From contig JBCCHB010000022.1 in assembly GCA_039028975.1 (NCBI GenBank), positions 62,001-126,000 on the forward strand: 64,000 bases of DNA. Reading direction: 5' to 3'. The stretch is from JAHBNG01 sp039028975 (GTDB lineage: Bacteria > Chloroflexota > Anaerolineae > Caldilineales > Caldilineaceae). Below the pieces are notes generated by a model. That model did not search any database and had not been told where the DNA came from. It was given only the letters and a program-made list of their open reading frames with translations. Below are positions 18,485-27,364 of this stretch, piece by piece. The stretch's first letter is position 1, and every line of letters starts with the position of its first letter. The position numbers and the translations under genes were made by a program.

Positions 18485-19309
18485 ATGGATTACAAAATTA
18501 CGTCTGAACAGTGGGCACAGTATGAAGAAGAGGGTTACTTTATTGCCAAGGACGTTGTGAGCACCGATGCGGTTGCTCAACTACATGCCAAAATTACCGC
18601 AGCGCTTGATAAAGGCAGAAAGAAGATGAGCGACGATCTGAATTTTGACAATACGCGCTCCGACAACAAAGATCCCATGGGCGCGGCCATGTATCGTAAA
18701 TTGGCTCGGCTGGGGCGCAATGATCCAGATATTTGGGATCTGTACTATTGCAGCGATAACGTGCGTAGCATCAACCAGCAATTTTTAGGGGATAATGTGC
18801 GGCTCTGGTTTGATTCGATCTTTACCAAACCGGCCAAGATCGGCGAAGCCACGCCCTGGCACCAGGACATCGGTCTTTGGACCCAAAACCCGGCCCAAAA
18901 GAAGAACAAGCCCCGTTATCGAGATGCACTAACCGTTTGGATGGCCATCGATCAAGCCACTCAGGAAAATGGCTGTCTTCAGGTCATTCCCGGTAGCCAC
19001 AAGACCGAAGTGGTGGAGCATATTCAATATGAGAGGGGGTTGCACGTTGAACTGCCACGTGAGCAAGTGCCAGAGATGATCGACAAAAATGGTCTTCACC
19101 ACATCGAGCTAGAACCAACCGACGCCATCGTCTGGCATGCACACCTTTGGCACTACAGCCCGCCTAATTTAAGTGATAAAAATCGGCTCGGGATTGCGGT
19201 GGTTACGCTGCGCGATACGGATGCCATTGAGACCAACAAGGCACACCTACCGCCGATACTATTGGACGGCCAAAAGGGGGCTTTCCCAAAAAAAGTGATG
19301 ACCGAATGA
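18485..19309 (+). CDS. phytanoyl-CoA dioxygenase (PhyH) family protein, copy 1
   Basis: The 274-residue Fe(II)/2-oxoglutarate-dependent oxygenase has the metal triad H126-x-D128 in TPWHQDIGLW and H223 in WHYSPPN, with the 2-oxoglutarate-binding R234 shortly after. PhyH proteins hydroxylate diverse small molecules, and members of this phylum carry many copies. It follows lacI and the sugar operon and may act on a substrate delivered by them. The GAGGA site lies 7 nt before ATG. A paralogue lies at 20462-21334, with a toxin-antitoxin module in between. Confidence 0.88.
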   Translation: MDYKITSEQWAQYEEEGYFIAKDVVSTDAVAQLHAKITAALDKGRKKMSDDLNFDNTRSDNKDPMGAAMYRKLARLGRNDPDIWDLYYCSDNVRSINQQFLGDNVRLWFDSIFTKPAKIGEATPWHQDIGLWTQNPAQKKNKPRYRDALTVWMAIDQATQENGCLQVIPGSHKTEVVEHIQYERGLHVELPREQVPEMIDKNGLHHIELEPTDAIVWHAHLWHYSPPNLSDKNRLGIAVVTLRDTDAIETNKAHLPPILLDGQKGAFPKKVMTE

Positions 19310-19320
19310 GAATAAGTAGG

Positions 19321-19842
19321 TCAACTTGATTTATCTGTACGAGGTTCGAAGATAATATCTAGTTGCTTTTGTCGTAGGACCAGTTTCTCAACATCAACCA
19401 TTTTCTGAATCAATTGTGCAACATCTTTCTGGGTACAAACACTTTGAATCCACAAGAGGCGAAGCAGATCGACCAAATCAAGTGCTTGAATTCCTTCACG
19501 GTGGCAGTAACGAAAGGCCTTTTTATCGTTGCTGAGAAAGAGTAAGTTTCGATTCTGAGCTAGCACAATGCCTTCGCATTCACCAGCGTTCAACCGTTGG
19601 GGTAGCTGCAAACGTAATTTTTCTTCTGCACGAGAGAGAGGGAGTACATCAATATCGTTTTCTGTGATTGTGTCCAAAACAGTCTTTAAATGGCTTTTCC
19701 CATAATCTAAACCATTTCTTAGCTCAATAACTACGCTGGGAGGGACAGCAATTCGGGCTTTGGGAAAAAGTCTTCTTAGGTGGTCAAGTGCATCTGCCGC
19801 AGCAAATGAGCTGAGAATATTGGCATCACTAATGACAATCAC
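19321..19842 (-). CDS. PIN-domain toxin (DUF3368-like)
   Basis: The 173-residue protein has the acidic PIN nuclease residues in the expected order: D6 (VISDANIL), E40 (VVIELRNG), E88 (LNAGECEGIVLA) and D106 (FLSNDKKAF). PIN toxins are Mg2+-dependent endoribonucleases. Its start overlaps the stop of the preceding antitoxin gene by 4 bp (ATGA), the usual translational coupling of such pairs. The NAGE-x-E-GIVLA pattern is of the DUF3368 type, which normally pairs with UPF0175 antitoxins. The C-terminal 40 residues are an extra helical tail. Confidence 0.85.
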   Translation of the reverse strand: MIVISDANILSSFAAADALDHLRRLFPKARIAVPPSVVIELRNGLDYGKSHLKTVLDTITENDIDVLPLSRAEEKLRLQLPQRLNAGECEGIVLAQNRNLLFLSNDKKAFRYCHREGIQALDLVDLLRLLWIQSVCTQKDVAQLIQKMVDVEKLVLRQKQLDIIFEPRTDKSS

Positions 19843-20360
19843 AGAACGCCTTGCACCACCAGTTCATCAGCTAAATTATCAATTTCTGCCGCGGAACGAT
19901 GACCGACGATCTCGATCGGTGTACCTCTTTCGTCGAGCAGATCCTGAAGGTGCCAGCGTGTGACCCCAGCTATTTCGGCTGCCCGGCCCAAACTGCACTG
20001 ATCATCAAGGTAGAGGGCTATAGCCTCATCGATTGTTGACTGTTCCGGCAGCGGCTTTTCACTTGGGGTTTCGTCTTGCTCTACTACAGGTGAAGCTTGC
20101 AAGTCGGATTGCTCAGGTAAGTCCTCTGGAGACAGAAGACTCTTTACAAAGGCACGACTGTCTTCTGGACCGAGTTCCAGAACAATCTGACTCTCTTTCA
20201 GGACTTTAATGGCAGCTTCATAAGCTGAACTGATCATAAAATCTGTGAGGGAGAGACCCTTCAATGCTGCTGCTCTCTCAAATAACGATTTGTGTTCGCC
20301 TGTGACGCGGGTGGCAATCCGATGATCTTTGGTTGGTGGCGTAAATGTTTCCGTTTGCAT
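19839..20360 (-). CDS. hybrid antitoxin: DUF1778-like RHH domain plus UPF0175 domain
   Basis: The 173-residue protein combines two antitoxin modules. Residues about 10-85 look like DUF1778 (RIATRVTGEHKSLFERAAAL..., ending SQIVLELGPEDSRAFVKSLL), a ribbon-helix-helix family normally paired with GNAT toxins. After an acidic linker, residues about 108-165 resemble UPF0175 (DEAIALYLDDQCSLGRAAEI then AGVTRWHLQDLLDERG), normally paired with DUF3368 PIN toxins. The partner here is a PIN toxin. ATG 20360 is chosen because a near-consensus promoter ends 6 nt before it; the upstream GTG lies between the -35 and -10 and cannot be transcribed from it. Confidence 0.8.
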   Translation of the reverse strand: MQTETFTPPTKDHRIATRVTGEHKSLFERAAALKGLSLTDFMISSAYEAAIKVLKESQIVLELGPEDSRAFVKSLLSPEDLPEQSDLQASPVVEQDETPSEKPLPEQSTIDEAIALYLDDQCSLGRAAEIAGVTRWHLQDLLDERGTPIEIVGHRSAAEIDNLADELVVQGVL

Positions 20361-20366
20361 GACAAC

Positions 20367-20395
20367 ATTGTACGCCACTCTGGCACACAAGTCAA
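20367..20395 (-). promoter_or_regulatory. strong sigma70-type promoter, leaderless geometry
   Basis: On the minus strand TTGACT (20390-20395), a 17-bp spacer and TACAAT (20367-20372) are followed after only 6 nt by the ATG of the antitoxin. The predicted transcription start coincides with the A of the start codon, so the mRNA should be leaderless. Confidence 0.7.
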
Positions 20396-20461
20396 GGACG
20401 GTCCGCTATTTGAGCGAAAAAAGCTGTAAAAAGACTCTGCAAAAAAAGGTGTCAAACAAAC

Positions 20462-21334
20462 ATGACGTATATATGGCAACCAACTCCAGAACAAGCCCAA
20501 CAGTGGCGAGCCCAAGGCTACTTCGTCATCCGCAACGTGCTCCCACGTGATCTGGCCCTGCAGCTTCTCGGCGTCATCAGAAATGTGATCCTAACGCCAG
20601 AGCCGGATGCAAAAACAGATGAAGATCCCATGGACCCAATGGGCGCTCCCCCCGCGGCTCGTGCTGCCCGGTTCCGCAAGTTGAGTCGCTTCTGTTCTAA
20701 GTCGCCGCTGATTTGGCGTCACGTGCATGGCGGCGAAGCGATGCTTCGGGTAGCCCAACACTTCCTGGGCAATGATATTATGCTCAAGTTTGATAGCTGC
20801 TTCCTCAAACCTGCCCGTACTGGCAGCGCAACACCCTGGCATCAGGACAATGGCCTCTGGCGTGACGACGAGACCGAGCCATTCAACTTCTGGATGGCCC
20901 TGGACCCGGCGACCAAAGCCAACGGTTGTTTGCAGATGATCCCTGGCAGCCACAAAGGGGAGATTATACCTCACGTCTTGTATGAGGATAGTATTCACGG
21001 AGAGATTCCACGTGAAATTGTGGCTCAAATGAAAGAGCGTCATGGTATTCATCACATAGAGCTAGATTCGGGCGACGTGGTCTGTTGGCATAGCAGCATG
21101 ATGCACTACAGTCCGCCCAACACCAGTGAACAGGGTCGCATCGCGATAGCAGGCGTCTACACCAATCCACAGATCACAACGACGCGACGCTTTGCTGGCG
21201 ATTACTACTGGGTGATGAAGGGCGGTAAAGTGAGCAACGCGTTCCCACCAGAAGTTTACCCAATTGAGCAGAATGGATCGGTGCCACCGTTTCCGAAGGC
21301 GGAGGAGGCGGCTGGAAGTTTGGTCTCGGCATAA
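20462..21334 (+). CDS. phytanoyl-CoA dioxygenase (PhyH) family protein, copy 2
   Basis: The 290-residue Fe(II)/2-oxoglutarate oxygenase is paralogous to the product of 18485-19309. The triad is H127-x-D129 in TPWHQDNGLW and H215 in MMHYSPPN, with R226 for 2-oxoglutarate. Shared blocks include NGCLQ(V/M)IPGSHK and HHIEL. The C-terminal 50 residues differ and are Pro-rich. Promoter and start region lie against the divergently transcribed antitoxin gene; the spacing (about 100 bp) allows a short promoter. Substrate unknown. Confidence 0.88.
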   Translation: MTYIWQPTPEQAQQWRAQGYFVIRNVLPRDLALQLLGVIRNVILTPEPDAKTDEDPMDPMGAPPAARAARFRKLSRFCSKSPLIWRHVHGGEAMLRVAQHFLGNDIMLKFDSCFLKPARTGSATPWHQDNGLWRDDETEPFNFWMALDPATKANGCLQMIPGSHKGEIIPHVLYEDSIHGEIPREIVAQMKERHGIHHIELDSGDVVCWHSSMMHYSPPNTSEQGRIAIAGVYTNPQITTTRRFAGDYYWVMKGGKVSNAFPPEVYPIEQNGSVPPFPKAEEAAGSLVSA

Positions 21335-21424
21335 AATGCGCTGGGTGTAAGCAGACGGCAAACTTGCTCCTGTGTGATAAAATAAGGGCAGGCCATATCA
21401 GACTGAGCCAGGAGAACGCCCTCT

Positions 21425-23239
21425 ATGAAATTGCCGTATGGGAATAGCGATTTTTACCAAATCATAACTGAAGAGTATCTATATCTCGATAGAACAGACA
21501 GGATTCCTCAAATAGAAGCGCTTGGTAAGAGCTTGCTCTTCCTACGTCCGCGGCGATTTGGCAAAAGTATGCTCGTCTCCATGCTGGAAAATTATTACGA
21601 CCTCAGCAAGGCCGATGAATTCGAAGCGCTCTTTGGTCATCTGGCTATTGGCCAGAATCCTACACCATGCCATAATCAATATTTGATCTTCTCGCTGGAT
21701 TTTTCATCTGTTCCCGTCTATGGTTCTGTGGAGGAGATTGCGAACGCGCTTCATCGTTATTTGAATGAACGAATACGCAATTTTGAAATGGACTATAGCT
21801 ATCTGTTGGCGGAAAAAATCCACATTGATCCAGCAGATGCGTTTACCTCGTTGCTATCGATGCTAGCCGTGGTACGCCAAACCAAACATAAAGTCTATCT
21901 ATTCATTGACGAGTATGATAACTTTGCCAACGAGGTGATGATGGCTGGGCGTGATGGACTTCCCGAAAGCGAAGGATTTCTTGTTAGCGAAGAGCGGTAC
22001 AACAGATTAGTGATTAGCGAAGGCATCTTCAAATCCTTCTTCAAGAATATCAAGAGCTTTATGCGCGGTATGGGGTTGGAACGGGTCTTTATTACGGGCG
22101 TTTCCCCCATTGTATTAAGTGACGTTACGAGTGGTCACAATATTGCCAAAGATCTTACATGGCGTCGCCATTTTAATGACCTCTGCGGGTTTACAGAAGA
22201 AGAGGTCCGGCCACTCGTAGCTCAGACAATTGCCGAATGCCAACTGCCGCTCAGCAAGGCTGATGAAGCGCTTGAACTGATGCGCACGTTTTATAACGGA
22301 TCTCGCTTCACATTTGACGAAGCGCCTTTGATCTATAACCCGACACTGGTCTTCTACTTTCTTGATGCGTTCGCCGTCAGCTGTCGCTACCCAGATAAGA
22401 TGCTGGATGGCAACTTCGCTCCGGATTATGCCAAACTCGTCTATATCTCGACGCACCTAAATGGGGAACAGTTGCTACTTGATGCCTTGCACGATGAGGA
22501 GCTGTTGAGCGTAACCGAAGTTGGGGATCGGTTTGGGATGGCCGAAATGCTGGCGGGAGAAAAACGCCAAGATCGAATGGCCTCGCTTTTATGCTATTTG
22601 GGGGCGTTGACCTTTGGCGGTCGGGACACCATTGGTAAATTTATCTTAGAAATCCCCAATCTCGTTAGTCGCCGCCTCTACGTAGAGCGTTTGTTGGAGA
22701 TGATGTTACCGCCTCAAGTTCAAGAGGCAGGTCAGGAGGCCGCGGTTGCCCTTTATAGCCGCAGTGAGATGCAGCCACTTTGCGACTTTATCGAAAAAAC
22801 GTATTTCAAAGTATTCGACAATCGAGATTATCTTCATGCCAACGAATTGACCATCAAAACCGCGTTTTTAACCCTGCTCTATAACGACGCACTTTACATC
22901 ATGGATTCGGAAAGCGCGCTTGAACGGACCTATGCCGATCTGACCATGATCATCCGCCCTGAGATGCGCCGCTTTCAATTGCTCGATATTCTGATTGAGT
23001 TTAAATATGTATCGTTGGACAAAGCGGGCTTAACAGGCGTTGAAACTTCCCAAGCGAGTTTGCAAGAACTACATGAGCTAGCCCCTGTTCAGGAAAAGTT
23101 TTCCCAGGCTCATAAGCAAGTGCTAGAGTACCGCCAAAAGCTAGAGAGCAAATACGGCCAGCAGTTACGATTGCGAACCTACGTGGTTGTTGACATTGGG
23201 TTCGACCGGGTGGTTTGGCAGGAAGTTCAGAATGGGTAG
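21425..23239 (+). CDS. AAA-ATPase-like / PD-(D/E)XK nuclease family protein
   Basis: The 604-residue protein has the architecture of the widespread AAA-ATPase-like plus C-terminal PD-(D/E)XK family (PF09820 and PF08011 type). A P-loop variant RPRRFGKSML (residues 41-50), Walker B VYLFIDEYDNF (157-167), and a C-terminal nuclease core with D505 and E525-x-K527 (DILIEFKY) are visible. Biological role is unsettled; members are often numerous in host-associated and Chloroflexota genomes and may be mobile or defensive. It has its own short upstream region (GGAGAA before ATG) and lies between the PhyH gene and the transposase fusion. Confidence 0.87.
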   Translation: MKLPYGNSDFYQIITEEYLYLDRTDRIPQIEALGKSLLFLRPRRFGKSMLVSMLENYYDLSKADEFEALFGHLAIGQNPTPCHNQYLIFSLDFSSVPVYGSVEEIANALHRYLNERIRNFEMDYSYLLAEKIHIDPADAFTSLLSMLAVVRQTKHKVYLFIDEYDNFANEVMMAGRDGLPESEGFLVSEERYNRLVISEGIFKSFFKNIKSFMRGMGLERVFITGVSPIVLSDVTSGHNIAKDLTWRRHFNDLCGFTEEEVRPLVAQTIAECQLPLSKADEALELMRTFYNGSRFTFDEAPLIYNPTLVFYFLDAFAVSCRYPDKMLDGNFAPDYAKLVYISTHLNGEQLLLDALHDEELLSVTEVGDRFGMAEMLAGEKRQDRMASLLCYLGALTFGGRDTIGKFILEIPNLVSRRLYVERLLEMMLPPQVQEAGQEAAVALYSRSEMQPLCDFIEKTYFKVFDNRDYLHANELTIKTAFLTLLYNDALYIMDSESALERTYADLTMIIRPEMRRFQLLDILIEFKYVSLDKAGLTGVETSQASLQELHELAPVQEKFSQAHKQVLEYRQKLESKYGQQLRLRTYVVVDIGFDRVVWQEVQNG

Positions 23240-23332
23240 ATAAGCAAGAATCTGCTTGCTCTGGCTATTGCTCAGGCAGCATCCAACAAAACTGGAAGCA
23301 TTCCAATGCGTTATATTCCTCTGACTATGGTC

Positions 23333-26104
23333 TCACCTAGGCGCTTTGCGAGAGCGTTTCGACTTTTGGAATTCGTCGAGGTCGGTTTTGCCGGAGAAGA
23401 GGAACTTGAAGAATGATTTGCCTTGGAAGCGGCAGGTTTGGCGAATGCTCAACAAAATGAGGTAATCTTTGGTTACAGAGTCTTGCAGAGGAACTTTAGA
23501 AATTTCTCTTTGTATCGCGAAAGGTCTAATAGCCCTTTCGGCAGTGTTGTTATGCCAAAGTATTCCATCATGTTCTAGAAAGCTGAACAAACTATCGTTG
23601 TAACGGATAAATCGGTTTTGATATTTTATAGTTAGATCTGATTTGTATGTTTTCCCTTCTATTACGTTCTGATAAAACTTTACCACCTGTGGATGAAACC
23701 TACTTAGGTTTCGCTTTTTTAGACCATATTTCTGGATGGTTTCCATTATCGGTATGATAAGATCTCTCACTTGTAAGATAAACTGCTCGAGCTCCTTATC
23801 AAACGGATTTACAAGTAGGTCTTCATTGAGATCTCGAATCAAGTGAACCCAACACTTCTGTTGTCTACAATTAACAGAATCATAACCAGGATAAAAATCT
23901 GAAATTAGAATGCCATTATAATTAGCTAAAAATTCATGTACGACCTCGGCTTCTCGCGTTTCTCTAAGCTTAAAGATTACTTGCTTATCATTTGTGAATA
24001 CCCAGACATACCAGTTCGCCCCGCGAATATTAACTTTGGTTTCGTCTACATGAATCGAAGGACTGTTAAGCAAATCTTTAACAATCGCACTATACGTATC
24101 AGTATATTTCTTTGCGAAAGTTTGCAATGAATACATCGGCATTGTAACCGAAATTTCCTCATTGAAATACTCAAACGCTGATTCAACAATACTCTCATAT
24201 GGGAGACGCAGAGCTACTCTTTGATGAACCATCCAGGCTCTAAAACCATGTCCATAAATTTGATGGCTGGTATATTTTTGCATGTATGCCGGAGCATAGT
24301 GCTTGTCGCATTTAGAGCAGTAGCTTTTGAAACCAGAATACTCGGTGAGGGTTTTCTTTATACCACTTTTCGTTAAAACTAAGTCAAGGATGACTCTACG
24401 CACCTTGATAGTTGTTACTTTGTACGAATTGTTACGACATTGAGGACAAGTATCGTCTGAAGCAATCTGAACAATCTTCCGTTTTTTCTGCCTGATTTCG
24501 GACTGTTTTGGAACAAACTTTTTCGTCTTTTTTGTCTCCTTTTTTGGACCTGCTTCCGGATTGATTTGGTCTGTTTTTTGTCGAAAGCAAATCTTCTTTG
24601 AATCGTATCCAAAGTGAGCAAAATTTAGAATTTCCTTAAATTGACTATGAACCTGTTGACCAAGATCTGAGGTTTGTTCCTTATACTGGTCTGCAAAATC
24701 GACCTCTGACAGTGTATTTGATGAATTATTTATTTTTGCCAGCTCACCTGTAAGCATTTTAAGAGCTTGACAATCCTCTCGATTGTACATCATCAGCAAC
24801 TGCTGTATCCTAGTATCCTGCCCCTCCTCCCAATGCTCCCGCCAAACCAAACTCTGCAACCCCGACGCCTCTGGCGAAGACCACTCCGTCCCAATAAAGT
24901 GCCCCAAATCCTTCAGCCGATTGGAGTAGGTGGGAAAGTAGACCTTGCCATAGATAAACCCATTCACGTTGACCAATCGCTTGATGATGGCTTCCGCCTC
25001 TGTCTCATACCGATTCGCCAACTTCTTCAACGCCTTAACCTCATAGTTGCCATAGTGATAGATGGGTGCGTCTGGATATTCGCTGGCCTTCTCCACAAAG
25101 TGCTGCCAGATCTGGGCCTCATCGGCCAATGTGTCGGCCCAAAAGGAGTGGTGGGTGCTGGTTTCACCTTCACAGACCAAGAGGCCAAATAGGTAGTAGG
25201 CGTTCTGATCGGGAATGCCCTCGATATCCAGAAAGAGTTCAACAGGCTTACGCTCGATTTCGGGCAGCTCTTGGATGTAGATCTTCTTTTCGCGAATGGC
25301 CAACGCCTGTAGCTCCAGCTTGTGGGTAACGGGTGGTGGGTTCTTGGCCCGCTTCTTGCGTTTGCGCGGCTTAAAGGTGTAGGAGAGCTGGGTAACGGTG
25401 AAGATGCCTTTTCGTTCAAGTTTGCGCATGGTCTTTGGCGTCATCCGGTCCAGCAGGCTCAGATTGTCTTCCTGGTTGGCTTTGGCTTGGCAGGCATCGC
25501 GGAACTGGCAGAGCGGGCAGTGCTTGTTGAGCATCACCTGCGGCTCTTCTGGCGTATCTCCCTCTACCCACGCATCCAGCCACTCTTGCAGCGGTTCCAA
25601 AACGGGCAAAAGGGTCTGGGTGCTCTCATCTAGCTTCACTTTGCTCGACTTGCCTTCGGCATTGACGATATGACCTTTGGCTGGTGGTTTGCCCTGAACT
25701 TGCGCCAAAGCGTGGGCCGTAAAGAAGAGGGCCAGCTTCTGCTCTTTGCTGATGCTGTGGGTGCCAACGAAGAGGGTTGGCTCATAGCTGTAGTGGCCTA
25801 AGACAGAATGGGTGCTGACTTTGGTAAGCAGTCCGCATTCGGCAATCATGGTCTCGGTCTGCAAGGTGGCGTTGGTGAGTAGTGCAGACTTGCTCTTCAA
25901 ACCGTGGATTGCATAGGGGCGGATATCCTTTCCATTCTGGCTCAACTTTTCAAGGTAGGCTGCTTGGGCGGCGCGCTCTTTTTGGGCCAGTATTTCGACG
26001 TATTCGTGGACTTTCCCAGCTTTGGCATTGGACATCAACAGAAACGCTTTGCGGGGACAGTGACTGTACGCAACTGCGACGTGGGTGTTGATCGGTTGTT
26101 TCAT
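23333..26104 (-). CDS. RecB-like/DEDD nuclease fused to IS66-type transposase
   Basis: A continuous 923-codon frame joins two proteins. Residues 1-210 resemble the RecB/Cas4-like domain of TM0106-type nucleases, with C16 plus C196-x2-C199-x5-C205, likely an Fe-S cluster; the usual E-x-D-x-K nuclease motif is not seen (EPTLFVGTH instead). Residues 285-450 form an RNase-H-like DEDD exonuclease domain (LFLDIEGIPD with D293/E295; YNREDCQAL with D444). After a Lys-rich linker comes a zinc finger (C553, C556, C596, C599) and an IS66 TnpC-type DDE domain: D687 in HVDETK, D736 in ISDFYPGYDS, E856 in NNTAERAIRPF. DNA is visibly more AT-rich left of about 24780. No IS66 TnpA/TnpB genes or clear terminal repeats flank it. 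Confidence 0.85.
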   Translation of the reverse strand: MKQPINTHVAVAYSHCPRKAFLLMSNAKAGKVHEYVEILAQKERAAQAAYLEKLSQNGKDIRPYAIHGLKSKSALLTNATLQTETMIAECGLLTKVSTHSVLGHYSYEPTLFVGTHSISKEQKLALFFTAHALAQVQGKPPAKGHIVNAEGKSSKVKLDESTQTLLPVLEPLQEWLDAWVEGDTPEEPQVMLNKHCPLCQFRDACQAKANQEDNLSLLDRMTPKTMRKLERKGIFTVTQLSYTFKPRKRKKRAKNPPPVTHKLELQALAIREKKIYIQELPEIERKPVELFLDIEGIPDQNAYYLFGLLVCEGETSTHHSFWADTLADEAQIWQHFVEKASEYPDAPIYHYGNYEVKALKKLANRYETEAEAIIKRLVNVNGFIYGKVYFPTYSNRLKDLGHFIGTEWSSPEASGLQSLVWREHWEEGQDTRIQQLLMMYNREDCQALKMLTGELAKINNSSNTLSEVDFADQYKEQTSDLGQQVHSQFKEILNFAHFGYDSKKICFRQKTDQINPEAGPKKETKKTKKFVPKQSEIRQKKRKIVQIASDDTCPQCRNNSYKVTTIKVRRVILDLVLTKSGIKKTLTEYSGFKSYCSKCDKHYAPAYMQKYTSHQIYGHGFRAWMVHQRVALRLPYESIVESAFEYFNEEISVTMPMYSLQTFAKKYTDTYSAIVKDLLNSPSIHVDETKVNIRGANWYVWVFTNDKQVIFKLRETREAEVVHEFLANYNGILISDFYPGYDSVNCRQQKCWVHLIRDLNEDLLVNPFDKELEQFILQVRDLIIPIMETIQKYGLKKRNLSRFHPQVVKFYQNVIEGKTYKSDLTIKYQNRFIRYNDSLFSFLEHDGILWHNNTAERAIRPFAIQREISKVPLQDSVTKDYLILLSIRQTCRFQGKSFFKFLFSGKTDLDEFQKSKRSRKAPR

Positions 26105-26389
26105 GATGGGTTTGGGTGAACTGAACGGAGCGACTGGCGTCGGTCAAATTGAGGAGCGAGGTAAATCATCGGGGGTGTGATTCATCTTAGTGAGGTTGCC
26201 TGGCGGTTGCAAGTGAATTGTGCCATAGTGGTATCATGCGTTTTTCACATGTACTCCAATGGCAAGGAGAGCCTTGAAGATGCAATAAAAGCTTTCCGAA
26301 CTATGACATCTGTTACTCTCTGGATAAGGCATGATAGGTGATGGTAACTTTTGTTGCGTTAGAGATGAAAGGAAATGCTTATTCAACCA

Positions 26390-27271
26390 TCAGCGCGCGG
26401 CAACAAAGGCAACGGCTCGTTGAACTGTCTCTGGATCATACAATATACCAAGATGACCCAATCCTTGAGTTGCTGTAAGCGAAGCGTTACGCCACTGTTT
26501 GTGAATCGCCAGGGCGTTTGCATAGGGAATTAAGCTATCATTCTCATCGTGGATAATCAGACCGGGTAGAGTAATATTGGCAACGGAGCGTTCCAGGGTT
26601 CGATCGTCCAAGGGCAGGCCAATCCGATCGATCAGCCGCTGACGCATTTTGGCCACAACAGGGTGGGGAATGTGGAGAAATGTTCCCCACGATTGGATTA
26701 CGCTGAAAATATTCGACGGCGAGCCAAGCACAACAACCTTTTTAATCCCCAATTGAGCTTCACGCCCTACCATCAAAAGCGTAGCCGCAGCGCCTAAGGA
26801 GTGGGCGATAATCCCATCAATAGGTCCGAACGCTTCACTAATGCTCTGTAGAGCACCGCTATAATCATAAATCGTCGTGCGGCGGCCCGTGGATCGGCCG
26901 TGTGCGGGTGCATCAAAGGCAATTACTCGATACCCAAGCTCAACGAGCGGTGGCACGAAGGCGCGCATAGAGCCTGCATTGGCTTCCCATCCGTGGGCTA
27001 ATAGAATGGTCGGCTCATTTTCTCCACCCCAAATATACCCTTGTAACGTACGGCTGCCATGCTCATAGGAGACCAGACGAGCATCGGACAAGATTCTTTG
27101 TGCTTTTCCTGAGTATGGGCGCTGATTTGGTGTCAGAAATAGACGAATCGCGAATCGAGTGGCCAAGTCGGGCGAAACGTGACCTAGTAGCCGAAAGACG
27201 CGACGGGTGGCCTTGACTTGGATAGAAATGGACTGTTGAATCACGGGAATTGTCGTCGTTGCGACACTCAT
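26390..27271 (-). CDS. alpha/beta hydrolase
   Basis: The 293-residue protein has the hydrolase fold with nucleophile serine in IIAHSLGAA, acid in IIHDENDSLIP and histidine in LGHLGIL, plus the oxyanion-side HGW motif in LLAHGWEAN. The first ~75 residues are a helical extension. It lacks a signal peptide, so it is probably a cytoplasmic esterase/lipase-like enzyme of unknown substrate. GAGGAG lies 7 nt upstream of ATG. Its promoter spacer contains the same operator as the tetR promoter, so the upstream TetR protein very likely controls it. Confidence 0.88.
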   Translation of the reverse strand: MSVATTTIPVIQQSISIQVKATRRVFRLLGHVSPDLATRFAIRLFLTPNQRPYSGKAQRILSDARLVSYEHGSRTLQGYIWGGENEPTILLAHGWEANAGSMRAFVPPLVELGYRVIAFDAPAHGRSTGRRTTIYDYSGALQSISEAFGPIDGIIAHSLGAAATLLMVGREAQLGIKKVVVLGSPSNIFSVIQSWGTFLHIPHPVVAKMRQRLIDRIGLPLDDRTLERSVANITLPGLIIHDENDSLIPYANALAIHKQWRNASLTATQGLGHLGILYDPETVQRAVAFVAAR

Positions 27272-27335
27272 GATGTTCTCCTCTTGATTAGCAGTAAAGA
27301 AGACTGATTCGATATAGCATAAATATTTCTATCTC

Positions 27336-27364
27336 ATTATAAACCGAACGTTCGTACTTTTCAA
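27336..27364 (-). promoter_or_regulatory. hydrolase promoter with TetR operator in the spacer
   Basis: On the minus strand TTGAAA (27359-27364), a 17-bp spacer and TATAAT (27336-27341) form a near-consensus promoter. The spacer contains GTACGAACGTTCGGTT, centred on the palindrome CGAACGTTCG (27345-27354). The same core occurs in the tetR promoter at 28260-28276. A bound repressor would block RNA polymerase directly. Confidence 0.75.

Noticed and set aside
23333..26104. Possible CRISPR-associated Cas4
   Set aside because: The N-terminal Cys pattern is Cas4/RecB-like, but no repeats, Cas1 or Cas2 are in the window, and the protein continues into a DEDD domain and a transposase.
23240..26390. 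Terminal inverted repeats of an IS66-type element around the fusion gene
   Set aside because: No GTAAGCG-type ends or matching repeats are visible at either side or at the internal joint, so element borders are not annotated.
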